DNA from: Amblyomma americanum
Lineage: Eukaryota > Arthropoda > Arachnida > Ixodida > Ixodidae
Assembly: GCF_052857255.1 (NCBI RefSeq)
Contig: NC_135498.1
Location: 86,252,639 to 86,316,638, forward strand
Reading direction: 5' to 3'
Length of the DNA stretch: 64,000 nt
The position numbers and the translations under genes are program-made. Of this stretch, positions 8,209 to 19,499 are shown one piece after another; the first letter of the stretch is position 1, and the number at the start of each line of letters is the position of its first letter. The notes beneath the pieces are model-generated. The model ran no database searches. It saw only the letters and a list, made by a program, of their open reading frames with translations, and was not told where the DNA came from.

Positions 8209-10162
8209 TCATAAAGGCGAAGCACCAGCGTCCTCTACGTCATCTTCTGGTTCTTTAGCACATATTTTATGGGCTCGCTAAATGAGTGACTGAAGATAGA
8301 GTACACCGCTGAGAATTTACTGCATAAGCACGAAATATTCCCGGAAATTCACCTGTGAGGTCTTGTGCAGCGCGCTGTGTACAAGGAGCTGGTACTCATT
8401 TGCGTGGCATAAAAGGCATGCTGAAATTTATTTATTAGACATAACCTGCATTTCGGTTTGTACCGTTCTTCTTTACGCAGTGCGAAAACTCTGTGGGAAG
8501 TCCCAATGCGATCTTTCGCCAGGAAAACACTTGGTAGCCGGATTGCTGACATTGGTTAAGAGCAGCGCTTCTCGCTAGTTCCTGCTTTTGTGACGCGACG
8601 ACAACTCAAAATTAAATCACTTTATCCAGAAATGTTTTGAATGACCATCCGCATTAACTGAAACGACCTTATTTGTTAACCACTACCAGTGACGGTGACG
8701 ACTAGGAGCCCAGGGTGAAGAGCATAGGGGGGGGGGGGGGGGGAGGGGGGGGTCACTCCGCAACATATTTCCGGGGTCAAACCCACCTGTTTCAGGTAAG
8801 CGGCCGAGTGCCACAACCCCTGAGCAGCTGCGGGATCCCAAGCTGAATAAATGAAAGCCTACAGGAAGCACAGATGTCTCAGAAACGTATATTCGAGCTA
8901 TGTACTGAGGCGTACACGAGCGATTACGAGCATCGAAATTACAGATGCGCGTTTAAGGTAAATTTCGTCCGTGGTATACAGCTGTCGTACCAACATCATG
9001 CGGCACCCACTGAAACCAAACGTCGCAATGTACGGCACTGGTTCGGCAGGCGCGCGCGTAGTCGAGATGACCGAAACGAGATAGAGGGCGCACATGGCAA
9101 TGAAGAACGCGAAGAGAAATGCTTTCGCATTACTGCACCTAAGTATACTTAAGTGACCGCTAGAACTTTTCTCCTTAGTGGGTTGGTCATATTCTGTGAA
9201 TTTCCCTATCGCGTGATTTACAGTGTGAATATGGCTTATTAACGAGATAGCGTTATAGGCCCCGTTCTGCAGAAAACCCGGCGTAGGCGTTGTGAACGAT
9301 GAACCACGAGCATGGCTCTGACATGCGGTTTCCGAGGAAGCAACCTAGGAGACAGCTGAGCCACCTAGGCCACGTGACCTTGGGGCGTTATCACACCCTG
9401 GCCACCGGATAGTGAACAAACTGCCCACTACACAGGCGGCAGATAAATAAATACTTGGTCGCTCGGGAAGTGTGACCTCGGCCGCACATTTCATTAAATT
9501 TTTTATTTTATCAACACCAAAATCAACTCAAGCAACATTCCTAAAAGCATCGGGATCCTTAGCTCGCAGGATAGTTGGAATAAATGTACGTAATGTTCAG
9601 AAAACTAAATCACCAAACAGCATATACAGGGACATCTATCAAAGGAGCGAAAATAGTCACAACCTGTTGCAATAGTACGACTTTAGCCATGTAGACAAGT
9701 TAGTGTTTTAGATTCTGATTCCATTCAGATCCTAGTTCCTATTAACAGAAGAGTTCTTTTGCCTCACACATTTTTTTGTAATTGAAGTGAGAAAGTAAGT
9801 TATCGCAATGCTTCTCATGGCCGACAGCTGGAAGCATCTGCCATCGCAGGGCTGTGACGCATCGCTTTACAGTTTAAACAGTGCTTAAGGAGGGATATGA
9901 GGACTCCAAGGGATCTTTGAATGTAAAGCATAGGATGACCGTCTGCATATACGGCAATTACTCCTCTATGCTGTCGCGTCAGACCCTTAAGGCGGTGACT
10001 AGTTTCCCCTCCACCAACCGCAATTTTTTTTCCAGTATTAAAAAAACTTGTTTGAAACAAAGAGACAGGTGTTCAAAATTCTAAATTCGTTTTTCGCACC
10101 TGGTAATTTTAGACAAAAGTACGCATTCGGGAAAATTATTTCTTTTATTTCCACCGCCGTAA
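8209..10162. other. Non-coding stretch with a long G tract
   Basis: No supported gene. Between 8838 and 8882 a 45-bp segment (AAGCTGAATAAATGAAAGCC...) resembles 7513-7557. A G17-A-G8 run lies at 8727-8752. The remainder shows no recognisable coding or repeat signal. Confidence 0.4.
8727..8752 (+). repeat. G tract G17-A-G8
   Basis: A run of 17 G, one A and 8 G, capable of G-quadruplex formation. Similar runs occur at 17110-17126 (as C), 19422-19437 and 49960-49982. Confidence 0.95.
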
Positions 10163-10470
10163 CCGCCGCGGTGGCACAGTGGTTAAGGCGCTCGTCTACT
10201 GATCTGGAGTTCCCGGGATCGAACCAGACCGTGCGGCCGTGTTTCGATAGAGCCGAAACGAAAAAGCCGCCAGTGTGCGGTGTGATGTCAGGGCACGTTA
10301 AAGATCTCCACCTGGTTGAAATTTCCGGAGACCTCCACTACGCCACACCTTTCTTCCTTTCTTCTCTCAGTCTCTCCGTTATCCCTTCCCTTACGGCGCG
10401 GTTCAGGTGTCCGCCAAGATGTGAGATAAATACTGCGCCATTTGCTTTCCCCAACAACCAATTTTCATAA
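10163..10470 (+). mobile_element. Tick tRNA-derived SINE (Ruka-type), copy a
   Basis: Begins CCGCCGCGGTGGCACAGTGG (A-box region), followed by a diverged B box near GGGATCGAACC, GTGATGTCAGGGCACGTTAAAG, the CCGGAGACCTCCACTACG block, a pyrimidine-rich stretch and the GCGCGGTTCAGGTGTCC block. It ends near CCAATTTTCAT. It is older than copy d, judging by substitutions. Confidence 0.9.
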
Positions 10471-10558
10471 TCATTTTTCCTCGTAGAAAATCCCTGTGTA
10501 ATATGAGTTATTTACCTCCATTAATGAATCCCATGTAACCGGCAGCAGTAGTCCATGT

Positions 10559-10858
10559 AGTCCGGCAGCAGTGCACGCCGCGAGCAGGGCGACTAAGTGA
10601 TCCTGTACATCGTTACAGCCACACGTTTCCTGGGGCATTGAATCAACGCAGCGGATGGCCAACAACTACGCGTACTGCCTGTGCCCTTTGGTCACCGTGA
10701 CGCCAGTGAGCCCTACTGCGCATCCTCATCTCTGCCTGCGCTGACGGAGCAGCGTGCCCGGCTGCCTACATAAGCCTAGAATCCATGCTTCGCTCTTCAG
10801 TCCGGCAGCAGTGCACGCAGCGAGCAGGGCGACTAAGTGATCCTGTATATCGTTACAG
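10559..10858 (+). repeat. 240-bp promoter-like monomer at the 5' end of LINE B
   Basis: AGTCCGGCAGCAGTGCACGC starts at 10559 and again at 10799, with the similarity running about 60 bp. The second copy is preceded by TACATAAG about 30 bp before the A of CTTCAGTCC, a TATA-like/initiator arrangement. The first copy begins at that same A, so the inserted element starts at its own predicted transcription start, as in LINE A. Confidence 0.75.
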
Positions 10859-11006
10859 GTAAGAGCAAACGACCTTGAAACGTTATAGCAATTACCTTAC
10901 TTGTGGCACTGTTGCCGAAGAAGCGAAAAAAAATATATATATTTTGTGCTTTGACTAGTTTTTGACGTGGGCACACTAACAAAGAAAGAAGAAAAGGAAC
11001 TCGCAA

Positions 11007-11498
11007 GTGTTTTCTGCCTTCCGCAGGGAAATGCGGGCTGAAATGAGGGAAATCAAAGAGAGTCTGCTCTTCTGTAGCGACACCTGTGATGAAGTTAAGG
11101 CGATTGCTGGCGAAATCAAAGCGTCACGTGAAGAAATAAAAGCGTTAAAAGCTCAGAATCAACATCACAAAGCAGAAAACGAGAGACTGTAAAAGAAAGT
11201 CAACGAGCTCGAACAATATCAGCGAAGTAATAACCTGTAAATTAGGGGTGTGCCGGAGCAGCTCGACTCGATCACAGTGATAAAAAAGATCGGTGAACTT
11301 GTGGGTGAATCGGTAACTGATACTGATATCGACATTTGCCATCGGGTGCCCACGGCCCACGGAGAAGATAAGAACATCATTGTACGGTTCATATCGCGAA
11401 CCAAGCGCAACACGTTCTTTGCCAAGTCAAAAAAAAAAAGAAGCTGTCATCTGAAGATGTGGGATTTGAGAGCACAGGCACCACTACCATTTACGTGA
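11007..11498 (+). pseudogene. LINE B ORF1 relic
   Basis: A coiled-coil stretch (MREIKESLLF, IKASREEIKALKAQ) is followed after a TAA by VNELEQYQRSNNL, another TAA, and IRGVPEQL. The arrangement coiled coil then ELEQYQRSNNLxIRGV is the hallmark of L1/CR1-type ORF1 with an RRM. Two in-frame TAA codons and a poly(A) frameshift near 11430 disable it. The N-terminal part before the coiled coil is not recognisable. Confidence 0.8.
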
Positions 11499-11612
11499 AT
11501 GAGCACTTAACACGATAGAACAAGCAACTTCTTGGTGCTGCCCTGGCGGTAAAGGAAAAGGCCGGATGAAAATACGTCTGGGTCAGTTCGGGTAAAATTT
11601 TGGCACGGAAAG

Positions 11613-14561
11613 ATGAACAGACCGATGTCATTCCAATTGCAAACAAAGATGATATCGCCCACATCAAATAATCTTAGACGTCATTATGTTGGTCCGGGCT
11701 TTCATTTAATCAGTATGATGCTCAACCCAGCCTCTTTCATTACTGAATCGTCCACACTAAAATCAAATCTTCGTCATTTACACCCATGTTTTTTCTTATT
11801 GCACTTCAATGTCCGTAGAGTGAGGAACAAACAAGATGAGCTGGACGTTTGGCTAAAATCCCTGCAAGTTAATTTTGATGCATTCATGTTCACAGAAACA
11901 TGGTTAAGCAAAGATGAGCCTTCCCCTACTTTTACTGATTACATGCCAATACGATTAGACAGAACTGGTAGAGGTGGTGGCCTGATTAATTATCTAGAAC
12001 GAAAGTACGCATATCATATTGTTGATGAGTGCACATTTATGAATAGGGATATAGAGTGCCTAACGGTGGAAACTAGCACGTTTAGTTGCTGACCTGTACA
12101 GACCACCGTCTGGATACTAGCGGCATTTCCTACAGCATTTAGAAAATGTAATATTCTATTGCATTAATACTAATAAGCAGTTCTTTCTCTTGGGAGATGT
12201 AAACATCGACATGATTGGCTGACGACTCTTCTGCGCGCGACTTGATGAATCACTTATCCCCTTATGGGTGCGAAAATGCTATTACCATGCATACCCGAAT
12301 TACGTCACAAAGTTCTACTTCTATAGATATATGTGTTTCAAACCTGAATGCCTCAGATTGTAAAGCAGAGGCATTATCATGCGACATCAGTGACCATCTT
12401 CCCATATTCTTTGCCACACAACACACCCTAACCACGAACTATAAACGCAGCAGGCTTAAATATAGGGTGGTGAATGACTCCTCCTTAAGCTATTTTCATT
12501 TTTTAATTGAGCGGGCTGACTGGTCAAATGTGTACCTACCGCAGGATGCAAATTCTGGGTACGAGGTTTTTCTTCGGGTATTTCTTGGTTGCTACAATGA
12601 TGCATTTCCGCTGAGGGGGTACAAAAAATGCAACCGGAAAATTAAAAAGCTCTGGATTGACCACGCCTTACTAAAACGCATTTCGAAGAAAAATAGTATG
12701 TTCCACAAATTCATAAAATCCAAAGACGGCAACTTGTTCAAAGAATTAAAAAAATATCGCAATAAATTAAACGCTGATATCAAGAAAGCCAAACTTTCAT
12801 ATTATGAAACAATGCTTGCCAGGATAAGAACGGATCCGGCAATGATCTGGAGGCAGGTAAATTACCTCACTGGAAGAAACCCATCACCGGTTAAGGCTGA
12901 CCAAATAGTAATCAATGACTCCATAGTAGACAGGACGCTTGCAGATGAAATTAACGAGTATCATTAATGTAGCCGTACCTCAGCTGAATGTTCAACAAAG
13001 TGGGAACTACTGGCCTTCTCGTCGAGTGAATTCATTCGTTTTGGAAGCCGTTACTGAAAGAAAAATCAATGGTCTTATAATACAAATAAAAATAATGACG
13101 CAAGTGGATATGATGAAATTAAAGTTGAACCTGTAAAACGAGTGTCATTAATTAACAGCCCTGTCCTAGCCTATCTCATTAATGTCACGTTTTCTACTGG
13201 AGTCTTCCCGGATAAACTGAAGCTAGCCAAAGTTATTCCAATACACAAAGGAGGTAGAACTGACGATATTACGAATTACCCACAAATCTCAGTGCTACCG
13301 GTGTTGTCAAAGATTTGCGAATTGTCTATCAATAACCGGCTGTCAAAATATCTAACTAAGTATCATATAATATCACCTTCGCAGTATGGTTTTCAGAATA
13401 ATAACACAACTCAGAACGCTCTTCTTGCCGTCAAGCAGCAAATAATCAGAAATTTTGAAAATCAACTCTTCACCATAGGAATATTTCTAGATCGACGCAA
13501 AGCTTTTGATGCCGTTGACCACGAAATCTTAGCTATAAAATTAGATTGCAATGAGATTCGAGGCATCACATTGGACCTTATCAGGAGCTACTTATTGTTT
13601 CGGCGTCAGTTTGTTAAAATAGACTGTACTTGTTCAAAAAAACATGACATTAAGCTAGGTGTCCCGGAAGGTTCGATATTATACCCGTTACTTTTCCTTT
13701 TGTAGGTGAATGATATGACGGAGCTACAAAGAACACCCACAATAACCTTGTTTGCAGACGACACTACTTTATTCTTTTCAGGTAGAACACTGTATGACAT
13801 TGAGCAATCGGCCAATCTGAGTTTAAATGATTTATCCACATGGTTGCCACACAACGAACTTCAGTTAAATGCAGTAAAACGAAGTACATGATATTTGAGC
13901 GAATCAATAGGCATAAAAAATAATTAACTTACAGTACAGAGGACATATCTTAGAACGAGTAACTGTGCAAAAGTTCCTTGGGGTGTGGTTTAGTGAAGAA
14001 TTGTCTTGGACCCCTCATGTTAATTATCTGCTGTCCGAAATCGCGAAGTCTGTTAGATGTATTAGAAAAATAGCCTCTCTTCTACCTCTGTGGCTAAAGC
14101 AGTCATTATATTACTCCCTGTTCTATTCTAAACTTTTGTATGGCATTCTGGTCTGGGGAACAACGACAAAAGGGAACTATGATAGGCTACAACTGCTGCA
14201 AAAACGTATCCTCCGATTTTTTGTGAACCACAAAGGCCCTATTAGAGTGTTGTCGACACAACCACTTTTCCCCAGATTTAGTGTTTTACCTGCAAGTAAT
14301 GTCTATTTATGGATACTGGGACAGCAAACATATAAAAAGAAACTTCAAGGTGTTTACACACCTGTTTTGGCTCAATATGATATTCGTAACTCCATACGCA
14401 GAAATAAAAAAGTCAGAACAAATTATGGAAAAGAAGATATGGAATACGAAGTAATAGACATGTTAAATAATTCAGCTTCTATTTTAGATTCCTGCCTACC
14501 CAGAAAAAGGTTCAAACGTGAACTGCGGGCAATTTTGTTTTCCGATGAGATTGTTAAGTAA
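11613..14561 (+). pseudogene. LINE B ORF2 relic (APE endonuclease and RT)
   Basis: Fragments in shifting frames cover the whole ORF. 11613-12092 has HFNVRRVRNK and FTETWL (endonuclease). 12215-12967 has ISDHLPIFF and the linker domain. 13142-13705 has RT motifs VIPIHKGGRTDDITNY, FLDRRKAFDAVDHE and LGVPEGSILYPLL. 13706-13891 has the catalytic FADDTTLF. 13965-14561 has FLGVWFSEELSWTPHV and the C-terminal domain. A TAG separates the last two RT blocks, and there are indels at about 12100, 12970 and 13900. Non-functional. Confidence 0.85.
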
Positions 14562-14868
14562 GAATGATAAATGTAAATATTGTTTTCAATTATTGACTTC
14601 TTTTTACGTGTTTTTGTGATATTTGAGTGAATCTTCAATGTGATTTAAAAAAAACTGTCCATAGTGCTTACGTACAGCCATATGTTGTATGTATGCGTGT
14701 ACTATCTGTAACGCAGCTTCTCTTTTTTGTACCAGCTCTCTGCTCAACTGCTGTAGGTTGCTCCTTTTGTTACGGGGGCAGAGACCTCGTCAGGCAACCA
14801 CGCTTTTAGTCTTTGCCACCCACAGGATGATGTGATTTTCCTGCAAATAAAAACTGACGGACTGACGG

Positions 14869-15485
14869 ACTACCGGTTTCCTTTCCTTTTTGTTCAATAA
14901 ACCCCTACTGCTCGCCGTAGCAATTGCTCCCGAGCGCTTCAGTTTAGATCCTTAGCTACGCCGGCGCACAGTGTACTCCGTTCATGCACTGAAAACAAAA
15001 TAAAACGTCCATGTGACGAATGTTTCTAGTTTTCTTTAATACAGCGCTGCTTATCGAGCGGCAGCTTTCGGCAGCACACTGCACCTCGCTTCGAGGTTTG
15101 AAAGCGGGCAGCACTGAGCTGCAGCTTCAGACATCTGTAGCAGCGGCGGCGCTGTCACAGATATTATGTCAGCCAGCCACATACGGCCGTTCTGAGGCCG
15201 TGTTGTCCAGCTATGGTTACCCTATTTTTCGCGCAGAAGGTGCGCAAAGCTTTGTTTTATTAAAATGAACTGATTAACGCAATTTGTTTCGGTTCAGTAA
15301 CTAGTCGAGATAACTGCATATTTACCCAGTGGTCGAAGCACATCTTTATTACGTGACATATACTTTGCTCAGACACATAGCCAGACAACAGCAAAATCGA
15401 CTAAGTCGAGCTTTGACCTTGGCTGATCTTGAATTTCAGAGTACCGCTATGAGGCATTTTCAGAAGTTCAAACCACGGTGGGCTC
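14869..15485 (+). repeat. Unclassified dispersed repeat, copy 1
   Basis: About 600 bp that reappears inverted at 37690-38274. Shared blocks include TTCAATAAACCCCTACTGCTCGCC, CTTATCGAGCGGCA, CACATACGG, TATTTTTCGCGCAGA and TTTGCTCAGACACATAGC, each with a few differences. There is no clear coding potential or terminal repeat. It begins at the 3' end of LINE B. Confidence 0.75.
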
Positions 15486-16890
15486 CGCGATGAATGCAAT
15501 TGTTCCGCCAGAGAGACGGTACCTAATGTCAAATGCTGTATCGCATCATTACATGGCGCCACACTCGGTGGCTAGGCGACGTGTTTGTACCTCCCTATAT
15601 TTTCCCCGAATAGTGATCGCCTAATCACGCATACACAGGCATAAACCGTTCAGCTTCAGTGAACCATCTAAGAAAGGCAGTTAATCTGCTTGAATTACCA
15701 ACGCACTATATGATTTAGCCACATTTATATATGCACGCATAAGTGTATTTGCTTATTACACGACATCAAGTCAAAAACCAAAGCGCATTCCCAGGTGCAT
15801 CTGTATTCAAATTAATCAGAAGAGCATTTGTGGTCCCTGGGTGGCCTGCTCAGATCTCGCAATGCAAGGGCAGTGGGTTCAATTCCCATCTAACTCACCT
15901 TTATTCATAATTACGTTTTTCATTGATTCAAGGACGCTAGCACCAATTTATGCCTTCTACTGTACCGGTTCCGTGTGCTTACAGTGCAGCATATCTAAAT
16001 ATGAAAACAAAGAGTGTGACCACACTGGGGTGTTTGAAATACCCGCGAGAGGTCTTGTGTGTATGACGTCATGACTCTATTAATTCGGTCTTTTACGGCC
16101 ACGCCGCCGATTAACGGCGACACCGGCTGCTCTTTGACATGCAGCCTTTACCACTAACGAGCTAAAATAGAAAAGCAGGGCTGCATCCCTTTTTTGAGAG
16201 TGTTGGCGTGACACTATGCGCCCCAATCACGCCGCTACAGTGCGATTTAAGAGCGCCAAATGCGACTTCACTTGGCACTGGCAGATTTTTTTGGGTGTGT
16301 CGATGCAAGTACCGTGCTCCCTGTACGTTGCGCGTTATGACACGCGGAGACCAGGATCCCTCCTTCATAGAGATTGCCAGCGCTGAAGCAAGCGAACGAA
16401 GCACATGGAAGTTGTCATATGCTTTACGTGCCCGCGCGAGAGTTGGGGGTTTCTTTTGAGTCACACGATGCACTCTTGTAGTGCGCTATGCTGCCGCGCT
16501 GCTGCTGTACCAGTGCATTTTTATAAACAACTCTAAGTCAGTTCTATTCTTTCGCAAAGAATTCAAACGAATTAGCCATAGCACTTTTCTCAAAACATGT
16601 ATTTCGCATGAAGAGTAACATACAAAGAGCATCACATTCTGAGGACATTACGTCTCTCCTCTGTAATACTGAGTGAAACAAAATCTTGGGTTCGACAACT
16701 GACTTCACCAGCAAAATGCCGAGCATAGAGTACATTGATACGCGCATCTGCGTTATTCAGAATGACTGCTAAGTTCAAAAATTTCGAATAGGTTTTAGTT
16801 TTATCACACGCACCATATTAAAATACAAAACGTTAGGTGGTAGTTTGTGCACATTAATGATTGATCAATACAACATAGAACAGTGCACGC
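15486..16890. other. Non-coding stretch with a tRNA-like B box
   Basis: No supported gene. At about 15838-15900 there is CCTGGGTGGCCTGCTCAG and then GGGTTCAATTCCCATC, which resembles pol III A and B boxes, but no acceptor stem pairs, so I read it as a SINE or tRNA relic. Confidence 0.4.
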
Positions 16891-17133
16891 GCCGCCGCGG
16901 TGGCGCAGAGGTTATGGCGCTCGGCTGCTGACCCGAAAGACGCGGATTCGATCCCCGCCGCGGCGATCGAATTTTGATGCAGTCAAAATTTTAGAGGCTC
17001 ATGTACTGTGCGATGTCAGTGCACGTTAAGAAATCCCATGTGGTCGAAATTTTTAGAGCTCTTCACTGCGGCGTTCCTCATAGCCGGGGTAGCTTTGGGA
17101 CGTTATACTCCCCCCCCCCCCCCCCCCTATATC
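16891..17133 (+). mobile_element. Tick tRNA-derived SINE, second subfamily (copy b)
   Basis: Starts GCCGCCGCGGTGGCGCAGAG and has GGATTCGATCCCCG (B box) and GTGCGATGTCAGTGCACGTTAA. Its 3' part (GCGTTCCTCATAGCCGGGGTAGCTTTGGGACG) differs from the Ruka-type copies at 10 and 51 kb and matches the other common tick SINE type. A C17 run (17110-17126) follows. Confidence 0.8.
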
Positions 17134-17317
17134 AAACCAAACAACAGTGTACCCATATTATTTGGCATTGTTGTATTCAAATGCTGTGTTATCCACCTCA
17201 ACTCTAGTACATCTCTGAGAAAACATACAGTAGTACTTGTAAATAGATAAAACCAAAGTCAGCTACGGTCAGGCGTCGAAATTCGAGCGTGGAATGCGCG
17301 GATGTGCTGGTTCACTT

Positions 17318-19144
17318 TCAGTCCTCCAGGAAGGCTAGTTCCCATTCAGGAATTGGAGCCAGCATAGCTGCAATGTAGGCTTCGTCAGATATGCTGCCTA
17401 CGACTACGGAGCTTCCATTTTCTCCCGGACGAAGCTCCGATAGGTCTTGACTTGTCCCGCCATCGTTTTTCAGGTTACGTCGCCGAGGATCGGAGGCATC
17501 AGTACAGGTCCCCACACCAGAGGGTCCGGCCTCCTCATTGTCGCTGCGGCTTCGCTTTCCCTTGAAAGGCTCGGGGGCCCGGAGTGCAGCTGTCAAGATA
17601 AATGGGCGAGTAGTGAATACCACAGAGCTCTTTGCTGCGCAACTGAACTACGGAAAAGTCTGGTTGTTTAAAACGATGAAAAAATTAGACAAGGCTGAAG
17701 TCCTGATTTTTACAGGCGTCCCTCCTTTGCCTCGTAGCAACTAGAGATGGAGCATGAATGGAAATTTAGGATGTCGAGCAAACGACGCCAAGAATACCGC
17801 GCGGTTGCTGAAGTGAGATTACATCGCACAAATATGTAGCGTTTGTCACGCCCGCTTTGCGAATACAGTAACCCAAGAAGAGCGCCAAACACGACTCGCT
17901 GTGATTAAGTTGCGTACGAGGATACTGGCATGAATTACATGCGCAAGCGGCTTAGGCGGAACAGGGCTTTATCAACGTTTGGACAAGAAGCGCACAAACC
18001 ACAGACACGGCGACACAAATCAGAAGAGCGAATATGGGACCAGTCTGAACACATGATAATTCCGGTTATTCCACGCAACCGGTATCACATAAAGAAACAG
18101 CGCGGTTGCTTATGTGACAGGAGTTCATTCCAAAATGAGCATATTTAGAAGGGGCCAGGAATTCGTAAAAGAGCGTGTGAAAATCCTTTTGCTGAAAAAA
18201 GATTAAATTAGCAACAGAGGGCGAGGGGCCCTGGAATGTCAGCGAAAAGGCTGAATGATCTTGGAAAAAAAAAATACAGCGCACGCGGAAAGAGTGCCTG
18301 TATCCGTCCTTTCATAATAAAGCTTAGCTGCGAGACAGAGCTTGTAATGTCTGCCTTTCTCCTTCGTCAATGAGCGTTTCTTTTCGTTTTCAAGATTAAC
18401 AACGTACGACTAGCCCAAAACACCATTCGTCTGCCAGGTCATTTACCCAGAAGACCTTATTTTGTATTACCATTGTACATGCAACAAATTTTTAAATTAA
18501 TCAGCGCTCTGTTTGTTGCTGTGTCGTCCTGGCCTTATGATTGCCAAGCGGGGCATGCAATTTTAAGTGGAATTTTAAGCATGCGAAGCGAAGAGAGCTT
18601 AGTAAAACTGCATGTTTCGTACTCACAACGAGAAGTCATTTGAAAACAACTAATACCTAAGCAACAATCTACAAGCAGCACAAGAGGGTTTTAATTGCTC
18701 TTCCTTATTATAGAATTCGAAAATACCGGTGAAGCTTGGTTCGGGAAGAAATGCACTCACTCTAAAACCGTGCAGTACTAGAATAGTATCTCAAACATAA
18801 ACGCAATTCTCATGGAAGTTACAAATGATAATCTGCTGTCTCTGGGCTACGTTATCTTATCCGAACTATTAGATAGTATTCAAGCTCTCAAAAGTCAATA
18901 ACCTACCTTTAGATTCCTTTCGCATTGGTTTGGAACCCTTTGAGCTTCTATTTGTTGGTTTGCGGCTTGCGGATTTCCCGGCCTTGCTTTTGCCGCCGCA
19001 GGCTCCGTATCTTAGAGACCACCACTCTCGGTGAAGACGCCGCAACATGAGACGTTTCCAAATACCGGGGTCCCGTCGGCTATCCCGCATGTCTTCTATT
19101 TTCTGCTTGGATAAAGCTAGAAGGCCGTCCAGGTCTTTCTCCAT
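17318..19144 (-). CDS. Two-exon gene, paralogue copy 2 (unrecognised family)
   Basis: Exon 1 is 19144-18907 (ATG, ends ...ESK with donor AAAG|GTAGGT). Exon 2 is 17589-17318 (acceptor TTTATCTTGACAG, stop at 17318-17320). The intron is phase 1, the total is 510 nt and the product 169 residues. The first 45 residues look helical (LLALSKQKIEDMRDS, then DPGIWKRLMLRRLHREWWSLRYG), followed by a basic Ser/Lys linker, then NEEAGPSGVGTCTDASDPRRR and an acidic tail MLAPIPEWELAFLED. Copy 3 has the same layout and splice sites. I do not recognise the family. The helix-R/K-LL-helix pattern loosely recalls the short N-terminal motif of IER/SERTA-type transcriptional regulators, which also have acidic C termini; this is a guess. 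The basic and then acidic composition would suit a nuclear protein. Confidence 0.75.
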
Positions 19145-19233
19145 GATGGAAGCTGCACGACTACGATCGGAAATGTCACAATAAGATGGCAGCGTGTATC
19201 AAAAGCAGCAAAGCTCCCTCGGCTACTACAACC

Positions 19234-19268
19234 CAAGTGACACATTTCAGTTTGGATCTCTTCACGTG
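19234..19268 (-). promoter_or_regulatory. Upstream promoter of copy 2 (E-box, initiator-like)
   Basis: On the minus strand an E-box CACGTG (19263-19268) is followed about 22 bp later by TGTGTCACTT (19243-19234). The same pair, with the better initiator TCAGTT, occurs at the same distance from the ATG in copy 3. Similarity between the two copies extends through the 5' leader. Confidence 0.5.
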
Positions 19269-19370
19269 TGTGGTAAAGGGTAGCTGGTAGCGAGAGTTTT
19301 TCGAGTCTCCTCCAATAGGCTTCACCTTCAGGCCACATGGGCGAACTTGTTCGTGGTTGCCAGTCGGAGA

Positions 19371-19483
19371 GATAAGGGGACAATGGGTGTGGTGGTGGTA
19401 GTTGGAACTATGAGTTGTCCTGGGGGGGGGGGGGGGGATTAATAGTTTATCCACCACCACCACACCTATTGTCCCCTTAACTC
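19371..19483. repeat. Fold-back repeat with a G16 loop upstream of copy 2
   Basis: The left arm GATAAGGGGACAATGGGTGT... (19371-19398) is repeated inverted as CCACCACCACCACACCTATT... (19451-19483). The loop contains 16 consecutive G (19422-19437). Copy 3 has only one arm-like sequence, GGAGATAAGAAGACAATTGT at about 30664. Confidence 0.8.
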
Positions 19484-19499
19484 TACGACTTGCCACCAC

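Larger units (their letters stand above)
10559..14868 (+). mobile_element. LINE B: decayed CR1-like non-LTR retrotransposon
   Basis: A plus-strand element with an ORF1 relic, an ORF2 relic (APE endonuclease and RT), a 3' UTR containing AATAAA and a tail of CTGACGGA-like units ending at about 14868. Its 5' part starts at A10559 with a 60-bp block repeated exactly 240 bp later at 10799, where it sits in a TCAGT initiator. Many in-frame stops and frameshifts show an old, inactive copy. Confidence 0.85.

Noticed and set aside
7440..8885. A large target duplication around the LINE fragment (7513-7557 and 8838-8882)
   Set aside because: The 45-bp similarity has several differences and does not bracket the LINE precisely, so I do not treat it as a target duplication.
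15838..15905. Possible tRNA gene
   Set aside because: A B-box-like GGGTTCAATTCCC is present, but the acceptor and anticodon stems do not pair.
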